64,000 nucleotides of DNA, taken from Coprousia sp963931435. Lineage in GTDB: Bacteria > Actinomycetota > Coriobacteriia > Coriobacteriales > Coriobacteriaceae. Position numbers and translations under genes: made by a program. This document shows positions 1 through 6,581 of the stretch, in pieces (position 1 is the stretch's first letter; the number at the start of each line of letters is the position of its first letter). The notes beneath the pieces were generated by a model. The model saw nothing but the letters and a program-made list of their open reading frames with translations. It had not been told where the DNA came from and did not search any database. Where the stretch lies: assembly GCA_963931435.1 (NCBI GenBank), contig OZ007012.1, forward strand, positions 2,108,001 through 2,172,000. The letters run 5' to 3'.

Positions 1-254
1 ATCTCGTTGGCGACCTCGGAGTACTTGCGGCCCATGAAGCGCTTGATGGAGAACACGGTGTTCTTGGGGTTGGTCACGGCCTGGTTCTTGGCGGCCTTGC
101 CCACCACGCGGTCGCCGTCAGCGCGGAAGCCCACGACGGACGGGGTGGTGCGGTCGCCCTCGGCGTTGACGATGATGGTGGGGTTGCCCCCCTCGAAAAC
201 GGCCATCGCCGAGTTGGTGGTACCCAGGTCGATACCGAGGATCTTGTTGCTCAT
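1..254 (-). CDS. dnaK: Chaperone protein DnaK (Hsp70), N-terminal part only
   Basis: Only the first 84 codons lie in the window; the gene runs off the left edge. The translation begins MSNKILGIDLGTTNSAMAVF, the Hsp70 ATPase phosphate-1 motif, and continues with the RTTPSVVGF stretch and the VTNPKNTVFSIKRFMGRKY segment typical of bacterial DnaK. DnaK is the ATP-dependent folding chaperone working with DnaJ and GrpE in the cytosol. The start at 254 is set by a strong Shine-Dalgarno (AGGAGGG) about seven bases upstream. The gene is transcribed leftwards, so grpE and dnaJ would be expected outside the window. No CIRCE or clear HAIR operator is visible upstream. Confidence 0.97.
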   Translation of the reverse strand, partial: MSNKILGIDLGTTNSAMAVFEGGNPTIIVNAEGDRTTPSVVGFRADGDRVVGKAAKNQAVTNPKNTVFSIKRFMGRKYSEVANE

Positions 255-389
255 AGGATGTCCCTCCTCTTGCCGCGTCGGCGCGCGCCGCCGCGGCTTG
301 CACCGCATGCGCCCAGCCGGACGCGCCGCGGCTCGTTTTTCGTTCGCTCCTATCTTATCCCGCCATGCACTGCCCTATACGCCACGTTT

Positions 390-423
390 AAGAAAATCTA
401 AGTCAATTCATATAAGATTTCTT
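390..423. promoter_or_regulatory. AT-rich imperfect inverted repeat upstream of dnaK
   Basis: An AT-rich island in otherwise GC-rich DNA contains AAGAAAATCT (390-399) and AAGATTTCTT (414-423), which can pair with one bulged base. A TTGACT hexamer lies inside it on the minus strand (406-401), a candidate -35 for dnaK. No well-spaced -10 follows: GTATAG is 20 nt away. A heat-shock promoter or operator here is an inference from position only. Confidence 0.3.
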
Positions 424-530
424 GCGCCGCCGGGAACCAAGGCGGCACTGAAGCCTGCTGCAGGGTTGCGCAACCGGAACGGCTCCCCGAACGGCCCAAG
501 ATGGTTGGTAACGATGGGAAGGAGCCATCC

Positions 531-647
531 ATGTTCTGTCCCAACTGCGGCGCGCGGCTCTCCGATGACGCGCGCTTCTGCCCGAACTGCGGAGCCCCGA
601 TACCGAGAGCGCTCCCGGGCACGTCCTGTACCGCGTCGACAGTCTGA
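531..647 (+). pseudogene. Zinc-ribbon small protein, probably frameshifted remnant
   Basis: An ATG at 531, preceded by GGAAGGAG, opens a 38-codon ORF beginning MFCPNCGARL and containing two CPNCG knuckles (residues 3-7 and 17-21), the classic double-CxxC zinc ribbon. The frame ends at a TGA at 645. Shifting by one base at the CCCC run (595-598) gives an open frame that reads on with a plausible protein sequence (around HVLYRVDSLNVVPYNNYTVY) to about 720, with no stop before the ferredoxin. The original gene was therefore probably longer and has been broken by an indel, or the base call in the C run is wrong. The function of the C-terminal part is not recognised. Confidence 0.45.
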
Positions 648-812
648 ACGTCGTGCCTTACAACAACTACACGGTCTATGAGGAAATGGTCGTCCAGGCG
701 CCCCTGGGATTTTCCCTTCACCATAACCGTCAGCGCCAGCTAGCGCGCGAGGCCGCCCCGCGGTTCGCCGCGGCTGACTCGGCGAACGGTGTGAAATGGG
801 CCATCTTGGGTC

Positions 813-840
813 TTGCAAATACGGCGGCTCGGGGTATATT
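813..840 (+). promoter_or_regulatory. Promoter for the ferredoxin gene
   Basis: TTGCAA (813-818) and TATATT (835-840) are separated by 16 bases and lie about 65 bases upstream of the ferredoxin ATG. This is one of the few good sigma70-type promoters in this GC-rich stretch. Confidence 0.6.
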
Positions 841-904
841 GAAGCCACCAGACTCGATGTCACTTCGCCTACGGCATCGGGCGCTACCAGAGGAGGAAAC
901 TATC

Positions 905-1090
905 ATGGCTCATCCTGTAATTGATGCTGACGAGTGCATCGCCTGCGGCGTCTGCGTTGACGACTGCCCCCAGGGCGTTCTGGAGATCCAGGACGTCGCC
1001 ACCGTGGTCGATGAGGATTCCTGCATCGCCTGCGGCGTCTGCCAGGAGAACTGCCCCGCTGGCGCCATCACCGAGATCGCCGAGGACTAG
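905..1090 (+). CDS. 2x[4Fe-4S] ferredoxin
   Basis: A 61-residue soluble electron carrier of the clostridial type. Two symmetrical cluster motifs are visible: CIACGVCVDDCP (residues 11-22) and CIACGVCQENCP (residues 40-51), each supplying three cysteines to one cluster and the last to the other. The start is fixed by an AGAGGAGG Shine-Dalgarno eight bases upstream. The gene is monocistronic, with its own promoter at 813-840 and a terminator at 1141-1166. In strict anaerobes such ferredoxins connect pyruvate:ferredoxin oxidoreductase and hydrogenases, which fits the hydrogenase maturation genes elsewhere in the window. The partner enzymes are not encoded here. Confidence 0.95.
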   Translation: MAHPVIDADECIACGVCVDDCPQGVLEIQDVATVVDEDSCIACGVCQENCPAGAITEIAED

Positions 1091-1140
1091 CAGCCTCCCA
1101 GCATCCGCGCAAGCGGACGCGAGCACAGCTTGCTCAGCCA

Positions 1141-1166
1141 GGGCTCCCTTCGGGGAGCCCTTTTTT
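1141..1166 (+). terminator. Rho-independent terminator after ferredoxin
   Basis: GGGCTCCC (1141-1148), a TTCG tetraloop and GGGAGCCC (1153-1160) are followed by six T residues. It sits 50 bases after the ferredoxin stop. Confidence 0.92.
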
Positions 1167-1197
1167 GTGCCGCGGCGGGGCGACCCCGGCGCGGCGC

Positions 1198-1755
1198 CTA
1201 GGAGCTCGCAGCCGCCACGGCATCCTGCTCGTAGGGCAGCACCGGAGCAAGGTAGCCGCGCGCCCGCAGCGCGTCCTCGACCTCGTCGAGCACCTCGGGC
1301 GAGTCCGCGGCGATGCGATGGTAGTGGTAGCCGCTCGTCACGGTCATGAGCGGCGAGCTCTTGCCGGTCCGTATGCCCTCGAGGTAGCGCTCGACATCCC
1401 GGCGGCTGCGCACGTTGAGCGGCGCCGTGATCTTCCCGTACACGCGGTGGCTCACCGTCACGTCGAGGACCTCGGCCCCCAGGTCAACCACGCAGGTCAG
1501 CTCGTCTTCAAGCTCCTCAGCCGTGTGGAGCACCTTCAACAGGCGAACGGGCCGCGCATCGCCCGCGCCCTCGCGCAGCACGTAGCCGCGGTTGGTCGCC
1601 GCGATGTCGTGGCCGTCCGCGCGCAGCAAGGCGATATCCTGCACCACGACCTGCCGGCTCACGCCGACGGATCGTGCCAGCGCGCTCCCCGAGAGCGGCC
1701 GCGCCGACGCGCGCAGGGCCCCCAGGATGACGTCTCTGCGCTCGATCCCCGTCAT
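1198..1755 (-). CDS. niaR: NiaR-type niacin-responsive transcriptional repressor (HTH + 3H domain)
   Basis: A 185-residue DNA-binding protein. Residues 1-60 form a winged helix-turn-helix (SGSALARSVGVSRQVVVQDI). Residues 75-175 are a 3H domain, with its histidines in the VSHRVYGKITAPL and SGYHYHR segments; in characterised NiaR these residues lie in the metal/niacin-binding domain. Known NiaR proteins repress NAD biosynthesis or niacin uptake genes when niacin is plentiful. The start at 1755 is chosen because GGGAGG lies eight bases upstream; an ATG six codons earlier has no ribosome site. It lies directly downstream of a truncated nadC, suggesting a former nad operon, and the direct repeats at 2272-2293 are a candidate operator. 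Confidence 0.88.
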   Translation of the reverse strand: MTGIERRDVILGALRASARPLSGSALARSVGVSRQVVVQDIALLRADGHDIAATNRGYVLREGAGDARPVRLLKVLHTAEELEDELTCVVDLGAEVLDVTVSHRVYGKITAPLNVRSRRDVERYLEGIRTGKSSPLMTVTSGYHYHRIAADSPEVLDEVEDALRARGYLAPVLPYEQDAVAAASS

Positions 1756-1812
1756 ATTGCAAACCTCCCGCATCGAACCGTTCCCGTGACATGCGATGGC
1801 GGGCGGACGGGC

Positions 1813-2196
1813 TCATGCCTCCAGCATGCGCAGGTGCTTGAGCGACACATCGAGGATCGGCGCCGAGTGCGTCAGCGCGCCCGAGGAGATGTAGTCGACG
1901 CCCAGGTCCGCCAGGGCCCGGATGTTGCCCGCGTCCACGTTGCCCGAGACCTCGGTCTTCGCCCGGCCCCCGATGAGCGCGATCGCCGCCGCCATGTCAT
2001 CGTGGTCCATATTATCGAACATGATGATGTCCGCGCCCGCCTCGAGCGCCGCGCGCACCATATCCAGGTTCTCGCATTCGACCTCGACGGTGCAGGTGAA
2101 CGGCGCCCGCTCCCGCGCCGCGCGCACCGCCGGGGCGCAGGGCGCCTCCCTCGCAGCCGGACGCGACCCCTCGTCCGCCTCTTTCAATGCATCCAT
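1813..2196 (-). pseudogene. nadC: Truncated quinolinate phosphoribosyltransferase (nadC C-terminal remnant)
   Basis: The last ~85 residues match the C-terminal barrel of NadC: VEVECENLDMVRAALEAGAD, then IIMFDNMD, TEVSGNVDAGNI and a terminal VDYISSGALTHSAPILDVS. A complete NadC is about 280 residues; here an ATG at 2196 gives only 127, and the N-terminal substrate-binding half and start of the barrel are absent. The upstream residues are Ala/Arg-rich and do not resemble NadC. The same frame remains open further upstream to 2451 but without similarity. The gene is therefore a deletion remnant, implying loss of de novo NAD synthesis from quinolinate and dependence on salvaged niacin unless another copy exists. 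It lies immediately upstream of niaR on the same strand. Confidence 0.8.
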
Positions 2197-2271
2197 AAGA
2201 CTCCGTCCCTGCGCCTTGGGCGCCTCCGCCCGCGCGACAACGGATGACAGTATGGCATCTGATGCCTTTTC

Positions 2272-2293
2272 TGACAAGACATATGACAAGACA
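2272..2293. repeat. Tandem TGACAAGACA pair, candidate NiaR operator
   Basis: TGACAAGACA occurs at 2272-2281 and again at 2284-2293, 12 bases apart (about one helical turn); on the minus strand it reads TGTCTTGTCA. It lies upstream of the nadC remnant and niaR. A 13-bp palindrome (GGCATC T GATGCC, 2254-2266) is beside it. NiaR operators contain TGTCT/AGACA-type half sites, so regulation of this operon is a reasonable inference, not shown. Confidence 0.4.
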
Positions 2294-2383
2294 GTCAACG
2301 ATGCCCAGTGCTCGGAGCGGATACCGGGGTGCGGAGCCACCGCAGGAGATCGGAAAGATGCTCCCAATGGGGCGCGAGGCGCT

Positions 2384-3091
2384 CTAATAGGGCGCGCCGA
2401 GCGGCGGAAGCTGCTTGAGATAGGCCCACACGCGCTGCTTGGACGCCGCATCGCCGAGCGCGGCCTCGAAACCGCCCAGCGCCAGCACGCGCCGACCCAG
2501 CACGTGCGCCACCAGCCCCGGCTGCAGCATGGCGACCTCGAACTGCTCGATCACGGCGAGTGCCTCGGCATAGGCCCCGCGCATGGCGTCCGCCGCCGCC
2601 TCATCCAGAAGGACCACCACCTCGGGATCGAGCGCCTCGAGCGCCTCGCGGAACAGCTCGGCCGGCAGCGGCTCTCCCGGAGCGGGCCGGGGGATGACCT
2701 GATCAAGGACGCCCGCATCGGATGCGGTGACAGGAAGATCGTTGTGCCCGCCCGCATCAAGCGTTGGCATGCCAAGGAGGTCAGAAGCCGCATCCTCCCG
2801 CGCCCCCGCGGCCCCCGCCGCACCCGCGAACGCGCCGGCGACCGCGCCGAGCGCGCAGAAATCCTCCGGCGGATAGCCCAGGCGCAGCAGCGCCGCGCGC
2901 AGGGCCGCGCCATCGGCACCGGAGAGCAGCGCCGCCCCGGCGCGCTCGGCCTCGGTGAGCTCGCCCTTGACCAGCACGATGGATGAGAACCCGTTGCCCT
3001 CGATGCGCACGCCGCGGGCAGCCAGGCTCTCCATCTCCTCCTGCGCGGCGGCAAGCAGCGCCTCGGTGCGTTCGCGCGACGATAGGGCCAT
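2384..3091 (-). CDS. Uncharacterised protein, possibly a degenerate uracil-DNA-glycosylase-fold protein
   Basis: 235 residues, start fixed by AAGGAGG eight bases upstream of the ATG at 3091. No family can be assigned firmly. The order of segments resembles UDG-superfamily proteins: an early hydrophobic strand followed by an acidic loop (SSIVLVKGEL), a helix ending in LGYPPEDFCALG, a central EALDPEVVVLLDEAAA similar to the 'P.vvv.LG..A' helix, and a C-terminal VLALGGFEAALGDAASKQ segment where UDGs have the HPS..L.dp..K stretch. The catalytic GEAPG and HPS residues are not present, so glycosylase activity is unlikely. An Ala/Gly-rich insert sits around residues 85-105. It is a single gene between nadC/niaR and the divergent thioredoxin. 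Confidence 0.5.
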   Translation of the reverse strand: MALSSRERTEALLAAAQEEMESLAARGVRIEGNGFSSIVLVKGELTEAERAGAALLSGADGAALRAALLRLGYPPEDFCALGAVAGAFAGAAGAAGAREDAASDLLGMPTLDAGGHNDLPVTASDAGVLDQVIPRPAPGEPLPAELFREALEALDPEVVVLLDEAAADAMRGAYAEALAVIEQFEVAMLQPGLVAHVLGRRVLALGGFEAALGDAASKQRVWAYLKQLPPLGAPY

Positions 3092-3314
3092 GGGATCAGC
3101 CTCCTTCGATAACCGGCAAGCCTGATTGTACCCGGCCGGCGCGCCCGGCCCCACGGCGCCTGCGGCGCGGGAGCATGCGGGAGGCGCTCCGCCCACACGG
3201 CGACGGAGGCGACGCGCACCTCGGAAAGGCGTGCAACGCCGGCAAGCATGTGGGTATAAGCCACTGCGTAACGCAACTACGAGCGCCCGCGAGGGCGCAT
3301 CCAAGGAGGATCCC

Positions 3315-3635
3315 ATGGCCGCAATCACCACCGTCAACGCTGGCAACTTCGATTCGCTCGCTTCCGAGTCCCTGCCCGTGCTCGTCGACTTCTGGGCCCC
3401 GTGGTGCGGGCCCTGCCGCACGCTGTCTCCCATCGTGGACGAGCTCGCCGACGAGATGTCCGACCGCATGAAGGTCGCCAAGTGCAACGTGGACGAGAAC
3501 CAAGACATCGCCATGAAGTTCGGCGTCATGTCCATCCCCACGCTCGTCGTCCTCAAGGGCGGCAAGGAGGTCGGCCGCACCGTGGGCGCCATGCCCAAGG
3601 CGCGCCTGGTGGCCGAGCTGGAGAAGTACCTGTAA
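3315..3635 (+). CDS. trxA: Thioredoxin
   Basis: 106 residues, the usual length for a single-domain cytosolic thioredoxin. The redox site WCGPC lies at residues 29-33 in the canonical VDFWAPWCGPCR context, and the cis-proline loop SIPTLVV and following GG..VGR..G motif are intact. It reduces protein disulfides using electrons from thioredoxin reductase, which is not in this window. The ATG at 3315 has AAGGAGG six bases upstream; frames open further upstream lack similarity and are not coding. It is monocistronic, with a terminator-like hairpin at 3683-3716. Confidence 0.97.
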   Translation: MAAITTVNAGNFDSLASESLPVLVDFWAPWCGPCRTLSPIVDELADEMSDRMKVAKCNVDENQDIAMKFGVMSIPTLVVLKGGKEVGRTVGAMPKARLVAELEKYL

Positions 3636-3682
3636 GGTTATATCGGCGAGCCGGGAGATGCCCGGAAGGCCGAGAGCATCGG

Positions 3683-3716
3683 GGCGGCGGACCGTGGGCG
3701 GGCCGCCGCCTTCTTT
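3683..3716 (+). terminator. Terminator-like hairpin after trxA
   Basis: GGCGGCGG (3683-3690) pairs with CCGCCGCC (3703-3710) across a 12-base loop and is followed by TTCTTT. It lies 47 bases after the trxA stop. Confidence 0.65.
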
Positions 3717-3869
3717 GTGCAGGCGCGGTGGACGCCCTCGCCCGCGCATCCTCCATGAAAACGAGAGGTCCGCACCGGGCGCGCGCCGCGCATGCATACA
3801 ATGGTCTATAACGACGATCCGGGGCCCGGCCGCGCAGGCGGGCCCGCAGCAGCAGACAGGGAGCAGACC

Positions 3870-4118
3870 ATGCACGACGTAGGCATGAACATGAGCCAGC
3901 TCGCCATGAGCGTGAAGCAGGTCGATGACGCCATCGCGCTCGCGCGCGGCTGGGCGCACGATCTCTACCATGCAACCGATTCGTTCGCCATGGAGGGCAT
4001 CTCCACCAAGCTCGCCGCAACCATGAGGGAGCTCGACGCCGCCCGCGACGCGCTCGCCGGGTACGAGCAGGCCATCGAAGCCGACCACAACGCCGTGGGC
4101 ACCGTGCGCTTGGTGTAG
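3870..4118 (+). CDS. Small protein of unknown function, co-transcribed with nikR
   Basis: 82 residues, ATG at 3870 with a CAGGGAG ribosome site. It is largely helical, with heptad-like spacing (VKQVDDAIALARGW, then ISTKLAATMRELDAARDALA) and ends HNAVGTVRLV. No cysteines, no signal peptide and no membrane segment are visible. It ends three bases before the nikR ATG, so the two are almost certainly translated from one mRNA. Histidines (HDLYHATD, EADHN) could bind metal, but this is not conserved-motif evidence. A nickel-linked role is inferred only from the coupling to NikR. Confidence 0.7.
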   Translation: MHDVGMNMSQLAMSVKQVDDAIALARGWAHDLYHATDSFAMEGISTKLAATMRELDAARDALAGYEQAIEADHNAVGTVRLV

Positions 4119-4121
4119 ACG

Positions 4122-4565
4122 ATGAGCTGCTCCTGCACGGGTCCGCGCGACCTGGCGCGGTTCTCCATCGCGGTGCCCGAGGACCTGCTCGAGGCATTCG
4201 ACGCGCACCTCGCCCGCACGGGCGGCGCCAACCGGTCCGAGGCCATCCGCGACCTCATGCGCGCCTCGCTCGTAGCCGATGAGCTGCGCACGCCCGAGGC
4301 CGAGGTGATCGGCTCGCTCACCATGATCTACGACCACCACACCGGCGACCTCACCCGCCGGCTGGACGAGATCCAGCACGATTACACCGCAGAAATCGTC
4401 TCGACCATGCACGTGCACCTCGACCACCACAACTGCCTGGAGATCCTCGCGCTCAAGGGACGCGGCGCGCGCGTGTACGAGCTCGCCGACCGGCTGCTCG
4501 CCCTGCGCGGCGTCGACCACGGCGAGCTCACCTGCGCCGCCACCGACACGAGCCTGGAGCGGTAG
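4122..4565 (+). CDS. nikR: Nickel-responsive regulator NikR
   Basis: 147 residues: an N-terminal ribbon-helix-helix DNA-binding domain (residues ~11-55, LARFSIAVPEDLLEAFDAHL, then NRSEAIRDLMR) and a C-terminal ACT-like regulatory domain. The nickel ligands of E. coli NikR (three His and one Cys) match H-V-H-L-D-H-H-N-C at residues ~97-106. NikR tetramers repress or activate nickel uptake and hydrogenase genes when Ni2+ is bound. That fits hypF and hypCDE elsewhere in the window. An unusual SCSCTG leader precedes the RHH domain. No nickel transporter gene is adjacent, so the target operon is unknown. Confidence 0.93.
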   Translation: MSCSCTGPRDLARFSIAVPEDLLEAFDAHLARTGGANRSEAIRDLMRASLVADELRTPEAEVIGSLTMIYDHHTGDLTRRLDEIQHDYTAEIVSTMHVHLDHHNCLEILALKGRGARVYELADRLLALRGVDHGELTCAATDTSLER

Positions 4566-5029
4566 CGCGGCAGCAGGGAGCGCCGGCGGAGGGCCCGTGC
4601 ACCCACGGCCGCGCCCGCCATGGGCCCCATGCAGGGCCTCGTCGCCATGGAGGGCCCGTGCATCCACGGCCGCGCCAACGCCCGCAGCGCATCCACGGCC
4701 GCGATGGCCGGCCGCCGCATGTCTACGGTCGCGCAGCGCGCGCTGGCACCGCAACGCCCCGCTGCGATCCCGATGCAACCGCGTCATGGCGTCCTCGCCG
4801 GTGGATGCCGGAGGCCGATGCTGGCGCGCCCAAGCGCCACTGCAGCGCGTCGCCGTTCCGCATCGTTCGCGCGAGGCATCAACGCCGCCGCAGGCGCTGA
4901 TGTCCCAGCTGTTCGCACCCACCCCGGAGCCTCGCTCCGCCGCCAGCCCCTCGCATCCTCGCCGCCGCCGGTCCCCTCGCCCCATCGATGAGCCTTCGCC
5001 CCCGCGTCATGTTCCCCACCCCCTTTCTC
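4566..5029. repeat. GC-rich intergenic region with imperfect direct repeats
   Basis: No convincing gene is seen here. A 28-nt unit starting GGAGGGCCCGTGC and ending CCACGGCCGCGCC occurs at 4588-4615 and 4649-4676 with a single C/T difference, 61 bases apart. Degenerate shorter versions (CATCCACGGCCGCG near 4690, CATGTCTACGGTCGCG near 4720) follow. The region then leads into the first 70-bp palindrome. Long open frames on both strands here are low-complexity Arg/Ala/Pro translations and are not believed. After the palindrome, 5100-5394 has no recognised feature. Confidence 0.6.
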
Positions 5030-5099
5030 CGATTTGGGAACCATATGTACATTCCTGGCCATAATTTGCAGCCAAAACGTACATATGGTTCCCAAATCG
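5030..5099 (+). repeat. 70-bp palindromic element, copy 1 of 4
   Basis: The left arm (5030-5050) runs CGATTTGGG-AACCATATGTAC, and the right arm (5079-5099) is its perfect 21-nt reverse complement, around a 28-nt loop. The loop begins ATT and ends AAAAC; inside it TGGC and GCCA can pair. The copy lies between nikR and the AbiEi-like gene. Copies 2-4 are at 6512, 13091 and 36561. The strand given is the orientation in which the loop starts with A-T/C-T and ends AAC; all four copies share it. Confidence 0.9.
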
Positions 5100-5394
5100 T
5101 AAAACCCGGATGAGTCGCGCCCGCCTCGCCCACGCCGGCTGCCATGCGGGCACCTCGTCAGCACTGACGCCATCGCCCGCGCCGCCGCGCGTCGCCCCAC
5201 GGGCCCCAGGCAGCACCCGGTGCCATTCAGCGCCCGCCAGGCACCATCCACCGATTGGCAGATAACGCAGCAACGCCTTGAAGCTGCGCGTTCAGACACC
5301 TTTCAGACCGCGTTCAGAACCCACCGGGTCCCGAACCGGTATGCTTGATGCCCTCTCTCCCGCATCTCGCTCATCCAGGGAGGTCGAGGACCGC

Positions 5395-6369
5395 ATGAGC
5401 GCAGTGGTCGAACAGCGAATCGAAAACCTGCTTTTGGAATCGGAGAAGGCAGGGTTGCTCGCCGCCCCCTCTACCCAGGCGCTGCGTCACGCGTTTGATC
5501 GGAGGCTCGGGGGAACGCTCTGCTCGCCCTTTCGCGGCCTCTATGCGCGCACCTGCTTCTGGAACGCCCTCGATCCGCGCGTCCAAACGATAACGCTCGC
5601 CGCCACCCTGCATACGATCAACCCGGACTGGGTCTTCGGGGCATTTACCGCAGCCGCCGTCTATGGGCTCGAGGTCCCGTTTCGCCATCTCAACCGCATA
5701 TGCCTCATCACCGGCAGGCAAGGCTATTCCGGCTCACGACGAGGAATCCGCTGCATCCGCATGGACCATCCGGACCCCCGCATCATCCGCGGCATCCCCG
5801 TCACGCGCCTGCATCAAACGCTGCTTGAGAGCATGTGCCGCGCAACGTTTCCGGAATGCCTCGCGCTGCTGGACTCCGCACTGCGAATCCACGGCATCAC
5901 CCTCGCCTATTTCAACGACTTCGTCGCGATCAACGGCACGAGGCGCCATGGCATCAAAGCAGTGCGGCGCGCCATCCACTACGCTGACGCCCGCAGCGAG
6001 AACGGAGGCGAGTCCATCGCCCGCGGCATCATGATCGAAGAGGGGTTCGCAACACCGGAGCTGCAGGTGACGTTCCGCGACCCCATCGAGAGATGGCGAT
6101 CCTATCGCGTCGACTTCCTCTGGGAGCTTCCTGACGGACGGCGCGTCGCAGGCGAGCTTGACGGACGTGCCAAGACCAGTGACCCCGCGCTCATGCGGGG
6201 ACGCGACCTGTCCCAGATCGAGCTCGAGGAACGCCGGCGCGAATCGCGGCTCACTGCGCTCGGATTGCAGGTTGCTCGTTTTTCACCCCGCGACGTCGCC
6301 CTGCGCGCGCCCCTTTGCCGGCTGCTTGAGGCCTACGGCATCCCACGCGTGCGTCGTCATCGGGCATAG
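5395..6369 (+). CDS. AbiEi-antitoxin-like / DUF559-type protein
   Basis: 324 residues from the ATG at 5395, which has GGGAGG about ten bases upstream; an in-frame ATG at 5341 is an alternative. The N-terminal half resembles AbiEi-type proteins: a LCSPFRGLYARTCFW segment, then GAFTAAAVYGLEVP and an ICLITG strand with the IPVTRLHQTLLE 'T.RT..D' element. The C-terminal part looks like a Vsr/DUF559 nuclease-fold strand set (YRVDFLWELPDGRRVAGELDG, with the acidic D..w...E pattern). In phage-defence AbiE systems AbiEi is the antitoxin; here no AbiEii nucleotidyltransferase follows, so it is an orphan. Such paralogues are scattered in Coriobacteriia. Function unknown; one 70-bp palindrome flanks it on each side. 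Confidence 0.65.
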   Translation: MSAVVEQRIENLLLESEKAGLLAAPSTQALRHAFDRRLGGTLCSPFRGLYARTCFWNALDPRVQTITLAATLHTINPDWVFGAFTAAAVYGLEVPFRHLNRICLITGRQGYSGSRRGIRCIRMDHPDPRIIRGIPVTRLHQTLLESMCRATFPECLALLDSALRIHGITLAYFNDFVAINGTRRHGIKAVRRAIHYADARSENGGESIARGIMIEEGFATPELQVTFRDPIERWRSYRVDFLWELPDGRRVAGELDGRAKTSDPALMRGRDLSQIELEERRRESRLTALGLQVARFSPRDVALRAPLCRLLEAYGIPRVRRHRA

Positions 6370-6403
6370 CGGACAACCATCCCTTGGAAAGCCCTCCGAT
6401 TGG

Positions 6404-6448
6404 CCGTCCACCCCGCTGGTCGCGCGCCCAGCCAACCGTCCACCCCGC
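6404..6448. repeat. Short direct repeat before palindrome copy 2
   Basis: CCGTCCACCCCGC occurs at 6404-6416 and 6436-6448, 32 bases apart. This is in the 142-base gap between the AbiEi-like gene and the second 70-bp palindrome. Confidence 0.6.
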
Positions 6449-6511
6449 CGGCAGCCCACCCCGGTTGGCCGCATGCCCGACCATCCGCCCCACACGCCGG
6501 CGGCCTATTTT

Positions 6512-6581
6512 CGATTGGGGAACCATATGTACATTTCCTCAGGAAAACAAGGGATAAAACGTACATATGGTTCCCCAATCG
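6512..6581 (+). repeat. 70-bp palindromic element, copy 2 of 4
   Basis: Perfect 21-nt arms at 6512-6532 and 6561-6581 with a 28-nt loop. Relative to copy 1 the sixth arm base is G instead of T, and its partner in the right arm is C instead of A, so pairing is kept. The loop contains its own small hairpin TTTCCT-C-AGGAAA. The right arm carries CATATG, whose ATG (6567) is the first possible start of the truncated antiterminator downstream. Confidence 0.9.

Noticed and set aside
255..530. CIRCE or HAIR heat-shock operator upstream of dnaK
   Set aside because: Neither TTAGCACTC-N9-GAGTGCTAA nor CTTGAGT-N7-ACTCAAG is present; only a weak AT-rich dyad.
4588..4740. CRISPR array from the repeated GTGCA-CCACGGCC units
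   Set aside because: Only two good copies, degenerate others, no uniform spacers and no cas genes.
3096..4985. 629-codon open frame on the minus strand opposite trxA-nikR
   Set aside because: It is the antisense of confirmed genes in GC-rich DNA, with no recognisable domain and no ribosome site; stop codons are rare by composition.
5030..5099. 70-bp palindromes as rho-independent terminators
   Set aside because: No T tract follows the stem on either strand (the right flank is A-rich on +), and copy 3 lies between divergent genes where no terminator is needed.
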